From: Lachnospiraceae bacterium
GTDB lineage: Bacteria > Bacillota > Clostridia > Lachnospirales > Lachnospiraceae
Length of the DNA stretch: 64,000 bases
Assembly: GCA_017621075.1 (NCBI GenBank)
Contig: JAGATV010000037.1
Coordinates: forward strand, 1 to 64,000
Reading direction: 5' to 3'
Shown: positions 54,520-64,000 of the stretch, piece after piece
Layout of the letters: each line of letters starts with the position of its first letter
Numbering within the stretch: the first letter of the stretch is position 1
Program-made: the position numbers and the translations under genes
The notes under the pieces: generated by a model
What the model saw: the letters and a program-made list of their open reading frames with translations, nothing else
Database searches by the model: none
What the model was told of the DNA's origin: nothing

Positions 54520-54912
54520 ATGGCAGTAACAAAGAAAACTGTGGCTACAGCAGTAAAGCCAGCCATTGCAGAAACTCCGGCAGCTCCAGTTAAGACAGAA
54601 GAACCTGCAAAGAAGGAAACCGTTAAGAAAGCACCTGTGAAGAAGGAAGCAGTAAAGAAGGAGACCGTTAAGAAGGCTCCTGTAAAGAAAGCTGCAGCTA
54701 AGAAGGCAGAGCTTAAGAGTGCTTTACATATCCAGTTTAGTGGAAAGTCCTATGCGCAGGAAGATTTGATCAAGATTGCTAAGGATGTATGGAAGTATGA
54801 CCTGAAGCAGAAGGCTGCAGATCTGACCAGCGTTGAGCTGTATGTAAAACCGGAAGAGAGCGTTGTTTATTATGTAATGAACAAGGAATTCACCGGAAGC
54901 TTTGCTATCTAA
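54520..54912 (+). CDS. DUF6465 family protein with Lys/Ala/Pro-rich N-terminal tail
   Basis: 130 aa. Residues 1-66 are histone-H1-like: repeats of KKETVKKAPVKKEA with Lys, Ala, Pro and Val. The C-terminal domain (about 67-130) is folded: LHIQFSGKSYAQEDLIKIAKDVWKY, then a Ser/Val-rich strand pair (SVELYVKPEESVVYYVMNKEFTGSFAI). I know this family as DUF6465 of Lachnospiraceae, function unknown. The basic tail suggests binding to DNA, RNA or an anionic polymer. Ribosome site AAAGGAG. It has its own promoter and terminator. Confidence 0.8.
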   Translation: MAVTKKTVATAVKPAIAETPAAPVKTEEPAKKETVKKAPVKKEAVKKETVKKAPVKKAAAKKAELKSALHIQFSGKSYAQEDLIKIAKDVWKYDLKQKAADLTSVELYVKPEESVVYYVMNKEFTGSFAI

Positions 54913-54955
54913 GTGAAAAGAGTTTTCAGAACAAGAAAATTGTAATGTGAAACAG

Positions 54956-54987
54956 AAAGCCCAACTCGGAAAAGAGTTGGGCTTTTT
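54956..54987 (+). terminator. Terminator after the DUF6465 gene
   Basis: AAAGCCCAACTC (54956-54967) pairs with GAGTTGGGCTTT (54974-54985), with a T run. Confidence 0.9.
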
Positions 54988-55022
54988 AATAATTATTTTA
55001 GAAATTTTTTCAGGGAAATCAG

Positions 55023-55092
55023 TTGACAATACCTGGTTAGGGTGATATTTTATGGTAAGAAGATGTTAGCACTCCACAAAGGCGAGTGCTAA
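55023..55092 (+). promoter_or_regulatory. Heat-shock promoter with CIRCE operator
   Basis: TTGACA (55023-55028), 17-bp spacer, TATTTT (55046-55051). A perfect CIRCE follows: TTAGCACTC (55066-55074), 9-nt spacer, GAGTGCTAA (55084-55092). HrcA binds here and represses its own operon. Confidence 0.95.
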
Positions 55093-55114
55093 TAATCGGA
55101 AAGGAGTGAAGGCG

Positions 55115-56185
55115 ATGCAGATGGATGAGAGAAAGACCAAGATCCTGCAGGCAGTCATCCGGAATTATCTGGAGACAGGGGAACCGGTTGGAAGCAGGAC
55201 CATTTCCAAATACACTGATCTGAACCTGAGCTCCGCTACCATTCGCAATGAGATGGCAGATCTGGAGGAAATGGGTTACATCCTGCAGCCCCACACCTCC
55301 GCAGGAAGGATTCCTTCCGATAAAGGTTACCGCTTCTATGTGGACACTATGATGGAAGCCAAGGAGCGGGAGATGGTGGAGATGAAGGATATGCTCTTAG
55401 AGCGCCAGGATAAACTGGAAAACCTGTTGAAGCAGGTTGCAAAGGTGCTGGCACAGAATACCCAGTATGCCACCATGATCTCTGCACCGCAGACTCATTG
55501 CAACAAACTGAAGTTCATACAGCTTTCCAGAGTGGATGCAGAGCAGATCCTGGCAGTCATCGTAGTGGAAGGCAATGTGATCAAGAACAAGATCCTGAAC
55601 GTTGCAGAAGAAATCTCCGATGAGACTATGCTAAAGCTGAATATCCTGCTGAACACCCATTTGAACGGTCTGTCCATGGAGGAGATCAATCTGGGGATCA
55701 TCGCAGCCATGAAGCAGAAGGCAGGGATACACAGCGATATCGTAAGCGATGTCATCGATGCGGTGGCAGATGCCATCAAGGCAGATGAGGATCTGGAGAT
55801 CTATACCAGTGGTACCAACAATATTTTCCGGTATCCGGAGCTCGCGGATCAGGAGAAGGCCAGCGAGCTGATCAATACTTTTGAAGAAAAGCAACTGCTC
55901 AGCGGTCTGCTTCAGGATGCTTCCAAAGAGGAAGAAAATACAGGCATCCAGGTGTACATCGGTGATGAGACTCCGGTACAGAGTATGAAGGACTGCAGTG
56001 TGGTCACAGCTACTTATGAATTGGGAGAGGGAATGAAAGGAACCATCGGCATCATCGGTCCCAAGCGTATGGACTATGACAAGGTGGTAGGAACGCTGAA
56101 AACCCTGCAGGGGCAGCTGGAAGAATTGTATAAGACCGACGATAACAGGGCCGACAGCAGCGGTTCTGGGAAAGGAAACAAATAA
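55115..56185 (+). CDS. hrcA: Heat-inducible transcription repressor HrcA
   Basis: 356 aa. The N-terminal winged helix (ILQAVIRNYLETGEPVGSRTISKYTDLNLSSATIRNEMADLEEMGYI) is followed by the conserved AGRIPSDKGYRFYVD and a C-terminal GAF-like part (GMKGTIGIIGPKRMDYDKVV). Represses this operon through CIRCE, with GroE help in known cases. ATG 55115 has AAAGGAG 8 nt upstream; GTG 55106 and ATG 55121 are alternatives. Confidence 0.95.
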   Translation: MQMDERKTKILQAVIRNYLETGEPVGSRTISKYTDLNLSSATIRNEMADLEEMGYILQPHTSAGRIPSDKGYRFYVDTMMEAKEREMVEMKDMLLERQDKLENLLKQVAKVLAQNTQYATMISAPQTHCNKLKFIQLSRVDAEQILAVIVVEGNVIKNKILNVAEEISDETMLKLNILLNTHLNGLSMEEINLGIIAAMKQKAGIHSDIVSDVIDAVADAIKADEDLEIYTSGTNNIFRYPELADQEKASELINTFEEKQLLSGLLQDASKEEENTGIQVYIGDETPVQSMKDCSVVTATYELGEGMKGTIGIIGPKRMDYDKVVGTLKTLQGQLEELYKTDDNRADSSGSGKGNK

Positions 56186-56848
56186 ATGGCAGAACAGGAA
56201 AAAGACATTTTAAAGGAAGACTCGGAAAATGAGAGTATAGAAGCAGAACAGGAAGAGACCTGCGAAGAACAGGGCGCAGCAGAAGATTCTTGTCAGGAGA
56301 AGGCACAAGAGGAGGAGCCCCAAAAAGAGGTTGCCCAAGAGACACAGGATCAGGCCACCTGGGCAGAAAAAAAGGCTGCAAAGAAGCAGGCCAAACAGGA
56401 TAAGAAGGAAGAGGCATACAAAGAAAAGATCGATCAGCTGGAGGACAGGGTAAAACGTCAGATGGCTGAGTTTGAAAATTTCCGAAAGAGAACGGACCGG
56501 GAAAAACAGGCCATGTTTGAAACGGGAGCAAGAAGCATCATCGAGAAGATACTTCCGGTGGTGGACAATTTTGAGAGAGGCCTTACTACGGTGGCGCCGG
56601 AAGACATGGAAGATCCTTTTGTAGATGGCATGAACCGAGTATATAAACAGCTTTTGACGGAACTCGACAATATGGGAGTGAAGCCCATTGAGGCGGTGGG
56701 CAAGGAATTTGATCCCAACTTCCACAATGCAGTGATGCAGGTGGAAAGCGAAGAGTATGAGTCAGGCATAGTAGCTCAGGAGTTGTTAAAGGGCTATACC
56801 TACCGTGATACCGTGGTAAGACACAGCATGGTAGCAGTTGTATCATAA
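56186..56848 (+). CDS. grpE: Nucleotide exchange factor GrpE
   Basis: 220 aa. A long acidic/Glu-Gln-rich N-terminal tail and coiled coil (YKEKIDQLEDRVKRQMAEFENFRKRTDREK) precede the C-terminal beta domain with the signature KPIEAVGKEFDPNFHNAVMQVE and VAQELLKGYTYRDTVVRHSMVAV. Releases ADP from DnaK. The ATG is directly after the hrcA stop. Confidence 0.96.
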   Translation: MAEQEKDILKEDSENESIEAEQEETCEEQGAAEDSCQEKAQEEEPQKEVAQETQDQATWAEKKAAKKQAKQDKKEEAYKEKIDQLEDRVKRQMAEFENFRKRTDREKQAMFETGARSIIEKILPVVDNFERGLTTVAPEDMEDPFVDGMNRVYKQLLTELDNMGVKPIEAVGKEFDPNFHNAVMQVESEEYESGIVAQELLKGYTYRDTVVRHSMVAVVS

Positions 56849-58771
<1,923 letters not shown>

Positions 58772-58776
58772 TCAGT

Positions 58777-59955
58777 ATGGCAGAACAGAAAAGGGACTAT
58801 TATGAGGTCCTCGGCGTAGATAAAAATGCAGATGAAGCTGCTATCAAAAAAGCATATCGTGTTCTGGCCAAGAAATATCACCCGGATATGAATCCCGGTG
58901 ATGCAGAAGCAGAGAAAAAATTCAAAGAGGCATCGGAAGCTTATGCAGTCTTGAGCGATCCTGAGAAGAGACGTCAGTATGATCAGTTTGGTCATGCGGC
59001 ATTCGACGGCGGCGCTGGCGGACCGGGCGGCTTTGACTTTACAGGAGCGGACTTCGGAGATATCTTTGGAGATATCTTCGGAGATCTCTTCGGAGGCGGA
59101 CGCAGCAGAAGCGCCCGCAATAACGGCCCCATGAAAGGGGCCAATCTGCATACCAGTGTCCGCCTTGCTTTTGAGGAGGCGGTATTTGGCTGTAAAAAGG
59201 AAATTGAACTCACTGTAAAAGAAACCTGTAAGACCTGTAACGGCAGCGGCGCAAAGCCCGGCACCAGCCCTGAGACCTGCAGCAAATGCGGAGGCAAGGG
59301 GCAGGTGGTATTTACCCAGCAGTCTTTCTTCGGAACGGTGCGTAACGTGCAGACCTGTCCGGATTGTCAGGGAAGCGGCAAGATCATCAAAGAAAAGTGT
59401 ACTGACTGCCGCGGCACGGGCTATATCCCCATGAAGAAGCGCTATGCGGTAGATATTCCTGCAGGAATCGAGAACGGCCAGGCAGTGAACCTGCCGGGAC
59501 TGGGCGAACCCGGTGTGAACGGCGGTCCCAGAGGAGATGTAAGGGTGGAGGCTATTGTAGGCAGACATCCTATCTTCCAGCGCCAGGATGTAAATATCTT
59601 TTCCACTGTGCCGGTGTCCTTTGCAGTGGCGACACTGGGCGGAGAGATCTTTATTGATACCGTGGACGGCAAGGTGGTCTATGATGTGAAGCCCGGCACC
59701 CAGACGGATACCAAGGTGCGCCTGAAGGGAAAAGGAGTTCCTTCCTGGAGAAATAAGGATATCCGCGGTGATCACTATGTAACGCTGGTGGTGCAGGTGC
59801 CCGACAAGCTGAGCCATGAGGCAAAGGAACTGTTAAGACAGTTTGATGCTGCTTCCGGAGACTCCCTGAATGCGGTGCAGAATGCAACCGGTACACAGGA
59901 GGACGGAGATGCCAAGGACGGCAAAGAAGGAAAGAAAAAGAAATTCTGGAAATAA
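58777..59955 (+). CDS. dnaJ: Chaperone DnaJ (Hsp40)
   Basis: 392 aa. J domain with YHPDMNPGD (HPD), Gly/Phe-rich linker [11 protein letters not shown], and four zinc motifs: [32 protein letters not shown]. The C-terminal substrate domains end in a Lys-rich tail. Delivers substrates to DnaK. It starts 5 nt after the dnaK stop; a terminator follows. Confidence 0.97.
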   Translation: MAEQKRDYYEVLGVDKNADEAAIKKAYRVLAKKYHPDMNPGDAEAEKKFKEASEAYAVLSDPEKRRQYDQFGHAAFDGGAGGPGGFDFTGADFGDIFGDIFGDLFGGGRSRSARNNGPMKGANLHTSVRLAFEEAVFGCKKEIELTVKETCKTCNGSGAKPGTSPETCSKCGGKGQVVFTQQSFFGTVRNVQTCPDCQGSGKIIKEKCTDCRGTGYIPMKKRYAVDIPAGIENGQAVNLPGLGEPGVNGGPRGDVRVEAIVGRHPIFQRQDVNIFSTVPVSFAVATLGGEIFIDTVDGKVVYDVKPGTQTDTKVRLKGKGVPSWRNKDIRGDHYVTLVVQVPDKLSHEAKELLRQFDAASGDSLNAVQNATGTQEDGDAKDGKEGKKKKFWK

Positions 59956-59979
59956 AGACAGGAAAACTGTTGCAAAAAA

Positions 59980-60011
59980 GGAGTACGGCCCTTAGGCTGT
60001 ACTCCTTTTTT
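59980..60011. terminator. Terminator after dnaJ, shared with the convergent J-domain gene
   Basis: GGAGTACGGCC (59980-59990) pairs with GGCTGTACTCC (59995-60005), with AAAAAA before and TTTTTT after. Confidence 0.85.
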
Positions 60012-60017
60012 AATGCT

Positions 60018-61256
60018 TTAGGAGAGATATGCTTTGATCTTTTCATATTCTGCCTGGAGATTCTTGAAGCTCTCCTCATCGCCGCCCTCAGAATCCGGAT
60101 GATACGCTTTACATAAGGACTTGTAACGCTTTTCCAGTTTTTCCTGGGTGGTGCAGCCGGAGAAGAATACGGAGGCTTTGATGGGATCGCCGGCTTCTTC
60201 TTTTTGGCGATCCACAGTCTTTTGAATCGTTTCTTTTAATTTATCCAGCCGTTCGATTTGAGGAACCAGCTTTTTGAATGCCTTGTAAGGCACTTTGCCG
60301 TCATAAGAGTTGATCGTTTCCAGGATATCCGTGACGGAATGCAGGTATTCGCTCCAGGAACTGCGCAGGATGGGGTTGTCGGACATCACCAGTGCGTCGT
60401 CCACTTCCTTCTGCAGGGTTTCCACCTGCTCTAAATGCCGGTTCAGCTTCTCAAGGGTTTCGTTGTCTTCATCCTGTTCCATGTCAGCCACATCCAGTTC
60501 CTTTTGCTGGAGCTGCTTTACATACTCGGAATATTCGTCACTGGTCATCTTCAGTTCCATGGCCCATTCGTGCCATTCGATTCCCAAGGCGATCAGAGTC
60601 ACGATCACGGTGGCCATGATGGCAAGATACATGACGATGCCCTCCACCAGTGAGAAGGTGTCAAATCCGGACAGGTATGTAAACAGGTTGATGCCAAAGG
60701 TGCTGCGAATGTCATGGCTCAGATCTGCCAAAGAAGCGATCACTAAAATGGCGCTGGCTGCAAAGGCCAGATACAGAGAAGCCGATGCAAACAGGATGAT
60801 CACTCGGTTCAGCCCCTTTAAAACAGAGTAGAGGAAGCAGAATACGGCATGGGATTTCTTTTCCCCTTTCAGGTTCAGCAGGGCATAGTCTGCGGTACAG
60901 ACATCATACAGTTTCAGGTAGCCGAGGTAAGCATATTCATAGATCAGACTGAAGATCAGCACGATATAGGTCCAGATCAGCGTCACTATGGTCCAACAGA
61001 AGTGTATGATCAGATAAGCGATAAAAATCAAAAACAGGCATATGACACAATAGGCCAGGATCATCAGAAAGCCGTTGGGATTTTTGATGATGGCAAACAG
61101 AAGGCCAAGCCCCAGGGTGAGAAAAGTCATGCTCACAATGACGGCAATCTTTTCCAGGGCCTTGGCGATCAGCTTGCTGGCTGTTGCCACCAGCAAAAGC
61201 GGCAGGGCAATTAAGGACAGGATATTGATCTTTATGATTTTAAGCAGTTTTCCCAT
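60018..61256 (-). CDS. Membrane protein with C-terminal J-like domain
   Basis: 412 aa. About six hydrophobic helices in the first 240 residues (SLIALPLLLVATASKLIA, IVSMTFLTLGLGLLFAII, CVICLFLIFIAYLIIHF and others), then a charged coiled coil (QQKELDVADMEQDEDNETLEKLNRHLEQVETL) and a C-terminal J-like domain (about 365-412) with TTQEKLEKRYKSLCKAYHPDSEGGDEESFKNLQAEYEKI, including His-Pro-Asp. It could recruit DnaK to the membrane. Family of the membrane part not recognised. Ribosome site AAGGAGG. Second gene behind the lipoprotein. Confidence 0.8.
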   Translation of the reverse strand: MGKLLKIIKINILSLIALPLLLVATASKLIAKALEKIAVIVSMTFLTLGLGLLFAIIKNPNGFLMILAYCVICLFLIFIAYLIIHFCWTIVTLIWTYIVLIFSLIYEYAYLGYLKLYDVCTADYALLNLKGEKKSHAVFCFLYSVLKGLNRVIILFASASLYLAFAASAILVIASLADLSHDIRSTFGINLFTYLSGFDTFSLVEGIVMYLAIMATVIVTLIALGIEWHEWAMELKMTSDEYSEYVKQLQQKELDVADMEQDEDNETLEKLNRHLEQVETLQKEVDDALVMSDNPILRSSWSEYLHSVTDILETINSYDGKVPYKAFKKLVPQIERLDKLKETIQKTVDRQKEEAGDPIKASVFFSGCTTQEKLEKRYKSLCKAYHPDSEGGDEESFKNLQAEYEKIKAYLS

Positions 61257-61267
61257 GGCGGTCCTCC

Positions 61268-62206
61268 TTATTCAAAACAGGCAAGCTCATAAGTGATATC
61301 AGTGATATAGGTACCGCCGGAACTTAAGCCGATAGTAATCTTGTTGCCGGAATCGGGATCACTGTAGATGACCCGGGTATCGTCAAGCCCCCAGCCGAGG
61401 AGCGGGGAACCGCTGAAACGGTCGGGTTCGCCGTACAGGCCGTCTGTTTTGTGGAGAACCTTCTTTGCGGACATTCCCAGAGTAACGCCCTCCGGGAAAA
61501 CCACATTGTTCTTGCATACCCGGATGCCGATGACTTCGCAGCCGGTCCAGGGAAGACTTTCCTCACTGTTGTTTAAGACGGTGACTGTGATGCCCCGCTC
61601 CTGGTCTGAGAGCTCCAGTTTCTGATAAGGGCGCACAGGGCTGTCGGAGGAAGCCTCCAGCGTCAGCTCGGAAAGGATGTCGCGGATATTGACGATCCTG
61701 CGGTTGATCTGGATCTGTCCGGAAAATTTGTCCGCAAGCAGCATCTCCGGCATGGGCTGTGTAGCCATCCAGTTTTGGGTGAATGCCTCCTGATTGTCCA
61801 CAGAGATCAGGATTTCTTCCGGGGTATCCTCGGACAGGGTGACATTTTCCACATTGGCTGCCACTGAGATGCCGTTATACTTTTCCATGTTGTTGGAGAC
61901 ATAACAGATCTGATAAGTACCGGGATGCAGGCTGATCTGTGCGGAATAATCATTTTCCTTGTTCAGCGTGATATAGTACGGGGTCTCATTGATGGTATTT
62001 TTCAGGCAGACATTGATCTCGAAGGTATCTGAGAGATTTTCCTCCAGCATGCCAAATTCTTTGGGAATGTCTGTGAAGGAGATGCTGCATTTGCAGTTCC
62101 CTTCGTCCAGCCTGCCTTTTTTACCGCATCCGGAGAGGGACAGCGGAAGCAGCAGACAACAGATACATAGAATGATATGGATTTTCTTTTGTGCGGACCG
62201 ATTCAT
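61268..62206 (-). CDS. Lipoprotein of unknown function
   Basis: 312 aa. The signal peptide (KKIHIILCICCLLLPLSLSGC) ends in a lipobox with Cys27, so it is anchored on the outer face. The rest is strand-rich with no family I recognise; FEINVCLKNTINETPYYITLN and LTLEASSDSPVRPYQKLELSD hint at Ig-like or carbohydrate-binding sheets. AAGGGGG is 7 nt ahead of the ATG. In an operon with the J-domain membrane protein, 11 nt apart. Confidence 0.75.
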   Translation of the reverse strand: MNRSAQKKIHIILCICCLLLPLSLSGCGKKGRLDEGNCKCSISFTDIPKEFGMLEENLSDTFEINVCLKNTINETPYYITLNKENDYSAQISLHPGTYQICYVSNNMEKYNGISVAANVENVTLSEDTPEEILISVDNQEAFTQNWMATQPMPEMLLADKFSGQIQINRRIVNIRDILSELTLEASSDSPVRPYQKLELSDQERGITVTVLNNSEESLPWTGCEVIGIRVCKNNVVFPEGVTLGMSAKKVLHKTDGLYGEPDRFSGSPLLGWGLDDTRVIYSDPDSGNKITIGLSSGGTYITDITYELACFE

Positions 62207-62283
62207 GTTACGCCCCCTTAAATGATATCTTATTTACTAATATAACGTTCATAAACAAAAAAAGCAATAATCTTTTGGCGTGG

Positions 62284-62312
62284 TTTTCAATTTATGGCTT
62301 TCATGGTACAAT
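62284..62312 (+). promoter_or_regulatory. Promoter of the O-antigen-ligase-like gene
   Basis: TTTTCA (62284-62289), 17-bp spacer, TACAAT (62307-62312) with TG at 62304-62305. It places the transcript start near 62320 and so supports ATG 62367. Confidence 0.5.
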
Positions 62313-62366
62313 ATCCCCAGAGAGTTGTGGAAGGCAGGCGGTGTCCTGCACGAAACGGAGCCGGAT

Positions 62367-63890
62367 ATGGACGATGCGAGGAAAGAATTCTTAAGTGTAT
62401 TGTGTAATCTGTATATGGCAGCATTATTGGCGGTGCTGCCGCTGTATACAGCCGGGACCTATTATCAACTGGGAGACACGAAGTACTTACTGTTTCGCAA
62501 TGTTTCCCTGCTGTGTATCGGACTGTGGCTGGTGCCGGGGGGTGTGTATGCACTGTGGAAACGGGATCGCTGGAGCGCAGTGGACTTTGGCATGTTGGCT
62601 TATTGCGCCTGCGTGCTGGTCTCTGCAATGGCCAGCCCTTTTGGGGAGATTGCGTGGACTGGGTATAGGGAATGGCATATGGGTGCATGGTCCCAGCTTT
62701 TGTTTGTGGGGATCTATTTTATGATCTCCAGGGAATATGACGGCAATGTGCTGCCCATCTATCTGGGGGAGGGGGCATTCCTGGCGGTTACGGTCATCGG
62801 TCTCCTGAACCGGCTGGGTATAGACCCCCTTAAGCTTTATGAAGGATTCCGGGCCGGGGACTGGGAATACAGCCACTTACTTTCCACCCTGGGCAATATC
62901 AACTGGCTCTGCGGTTACTACAGCGTGATGCTGGCTTTTCCCATGGCAGGTTTTTTGTATTGCGGCAGACATGGTGGCCTGCAGGGCAAAGCCGGGAGGA
63001 TAAAGGAAGGGATCCTTTATGTCATCAGTGTGCTGGGGCTTGGATTGTTGTGTATCCAGGGCAGCGACAGCGGCCCGGTGATCGCAGTGACAGGGATCGG
63101 TCTGAGCCTTTGGGCTTGCAGGAAGCAGCCGGAACGTTTTAGGAAGGGCCTGTTGCTGGGAGCAGGGGTGTCTGCGGTGATCCCCGGGATGGGATGGGCC
63201 ATCCGAAAGCTGCAGACGCAGGCGGCTACTCCGATTGACGGGGATGCTTTTGCGAGGATGCAGTGGAAAGGATTTTGGTTCCTTTCGATACTCCTTTTGA
63301 TCCTGGCTGTACTTCATGCACGGCTGAAAGGGCATGCCCGGAAACTGTTTACCCTGAGCCTGTTAACTGTGGGAGCGATCACCGGGATGGCGGTGCTTTG
63401 GGTGTTTTTGGGAGATTGGATGAAAATTCCCTGGGAAAACTTCGGAAGCGGACGGGGCACCCTCTGGAAAAGGGCGTGGGAAGGTTTTTTAAAGGGAGAT
63501 TGGAAACAGAAGCTCCTTGGGGCTGGGCCGGATTGCTTTGCGGAATATCTCACATCGGTGGGGATCAGTCCGGTGATAGACACCACGGGACAATGGAGCA
63601 GAGCGGTGTATACCAATGCCCACAACGAGTGGCTCACACAGTTGATCAATCTGGGACTGCTTGGCACGGCGGCCTATCTGGCTGTTTGGGCCGGAGCATT
63701 CCGCAGATACCGTGGGATGCTTCTGGGGGTGCTGGCCCTTGGGATGTACGGGGTGAATTCGTTGGTGAGCTTTCAGCAGGTGCTAAATGCCCCTTTTCTG
63801 TTTCTGGTGCTGGGGCTTAGCGAGGCCAAGTGCAGGAAAGCGCAGGAAGCTTCCCGGGAAAGGCAGGTTCATGACGGGCAATGTATTTGA
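62367..63890 (+). CDS. O-antigen ligase/polymerase-like membrane protein (Wzy/WaaL type)
   Basis: 507 aa from ATG 62367 (GGAG 8 nt upstream; an earlier frame start at 62280 lies inside the promoter). About twelve hydrophobic segments. A large external loop late in the protein (FGSGRGTLWKRAWEGFLKGDWKQKLLGAGPDCFAEYL...) and AVYTNAHNEWLTQLINLGLLG hold the Wzy_C-type Arg and His residues, followed by the last helices. Members polymerise or ligate polysaccharides at the outer membrane face or, in Gram-positives, cell-surface glycans. No glycan cluster is nearby. Confidence 0.75.
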   Translation: MDDARKEFLSVLCNLYMAALLAVLPLYTAGTYYQLGDTKYLLFRNVSLLCIGLWLVPGGVYALWKRDRWSAVDFGMLAYCACVLVSAMASPFGEIAWTGYREWHMGAWSQLLFVGIYFMISREYDGNVLPIYLGEGAFLAVTVIGLLNRLGIDPLKLYEGFRAGDWEYSHLLSTLGNINWLCGYYSVMLAFPMAGFLYCGRHGGLQGKAGRIKEGILYVISVLGLGLLCIQGSDSGPVIAVTGIGLSLWACRKQPERFRKGLLLGAGVSAVIPGMGWAIRKLQTQAATPIDGDAFARMQWKGFWFLSILLLILAVLHARLKGHARKLFTLSLLTVGAITGMAVLWVFLGDWMKIPWENFGSGRGTLWKRAWEGFLKGDWKQKLLGAGPDCFAEYLTSVGISPVIDTTGQWSRAVYTNAHNEWLTQLINLGLLGTAAYLAVWAGAFRRYRGMLLGVLALGMYGVNSLVSFQQVLNAPFLFLVLGLSEAKCRKAQEASRERQVHDGQCI

Positions 63891-63915
63891 CAGGAAACCG
63901 GCGACGGTTTACAAT
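63887..63915 (+). promoter_or_regulatory. Promoter of the gene entering at the right edge
   Basis: TTGACA (63887-63892), 17-bp spacer, TACAAT (63910-63915). TTGACA overlaps the last codons of the ligase-like gene. Confidence 0.65.
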
Positions 63916-63974
63916 GACATAGATTGCGATAAAATCGGCGGACTGCGTCATCACTGAGAATAGAGGAGAAAAAT

Positions 63975-64000
63975 ATGAAGTGGGTAAGATTCCGTTTAAA
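63975..64000 (+). CDS. Start of a gene cut by the window end
   Basis: ATG 63975 with GAGGAGAAAAAT upstream and MKWVRFRL as the first residues. Too short to identify. Confidence 0.5.

Overview
The window looks like a chromosomal segment of a gut-type Firmicute, most likely a Lachnospiraceae member (Blautia/Dorea/Roseburia-like). Support: Gram-positive style TTGACA/TATAAT promoters and GGAGG ribosome sites, a T-box riboswitch ahead of an archaeal-type prolyl-tRNA synthetase, a CIRCE-controlled hrcA-grpE-dnaK-dnaJ operon, an hprK/murB/rapZ/whiA/Crh-like cluster, a DUF6465 protein, and no outer-membrane genes. Two regions (about 1-5600 and 49060-52450) are clearly richer in A+T than the rest and look acquired. 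No rRNA, tRNA or CRISPR array was seen.

Region 1 (1-5600) is an accessory array. It has three orphan polymorphic-toxin C-terminal cassettes, each followed by a small putative immunity gene, separated by two IS110-family elements (one per strand) and a decayed IS110 right end. Cassettes 1 and 3 begin with the same 19-nt sequence. The noncoding leader of both IS110 elements carries a 10-12 nt match to that junction, in the sense expected of a bridge-RNA target guide. This is the most unusual signal in the window.

Region 2 (5600-16100) holds a small membrane protein, T-box/proS, an esterase, an RND efflux pair, a DEDDh exonuclease and a D,D-carboxypeptidase. Region 3 (16200-31800) is housekeeping: trmB, trxA, pyrG, a DUF1846 protein, ftsH, then uvrC-hprK-ROK kinase-murB-rapZ-whiA-crh-like, which links carbon regulation (HprK and an HPr-like target lacking the phosphorelay His) with cell-wall and division genes, followed by a lipid kinase and fba.

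Region 4 (31780-49050): blaI with only the tail of its BlaR1 partner, a padR-SEDS pair, a cyclophilin, a GNAT enzyme, glnB-amt with leader terminators, a MocR regulator divergent from a steroid-dehydrogenase-like SDR and an NTF2-like protein, hflKC, a polysaccharide deacetylase, glpK, an aminotransferase, a patatin-like lipase and uppP. Region 5 (49060-52450) is an A+T-rich island with a two-gene restriction-modification system whose methyltransferase carries an N-terminal DNA-binding-like domain, plus a gene remnant.

Region 6 (52450-64000): a GntR/YtrA-type regulator with an ABC exporter, a Lys/Ala-rich DUF6465 protein, the heat-shock operon, a lipoprotein plus membrane J-domain operon, an O-antigen-ligase-like protein and the first codons of another gene.
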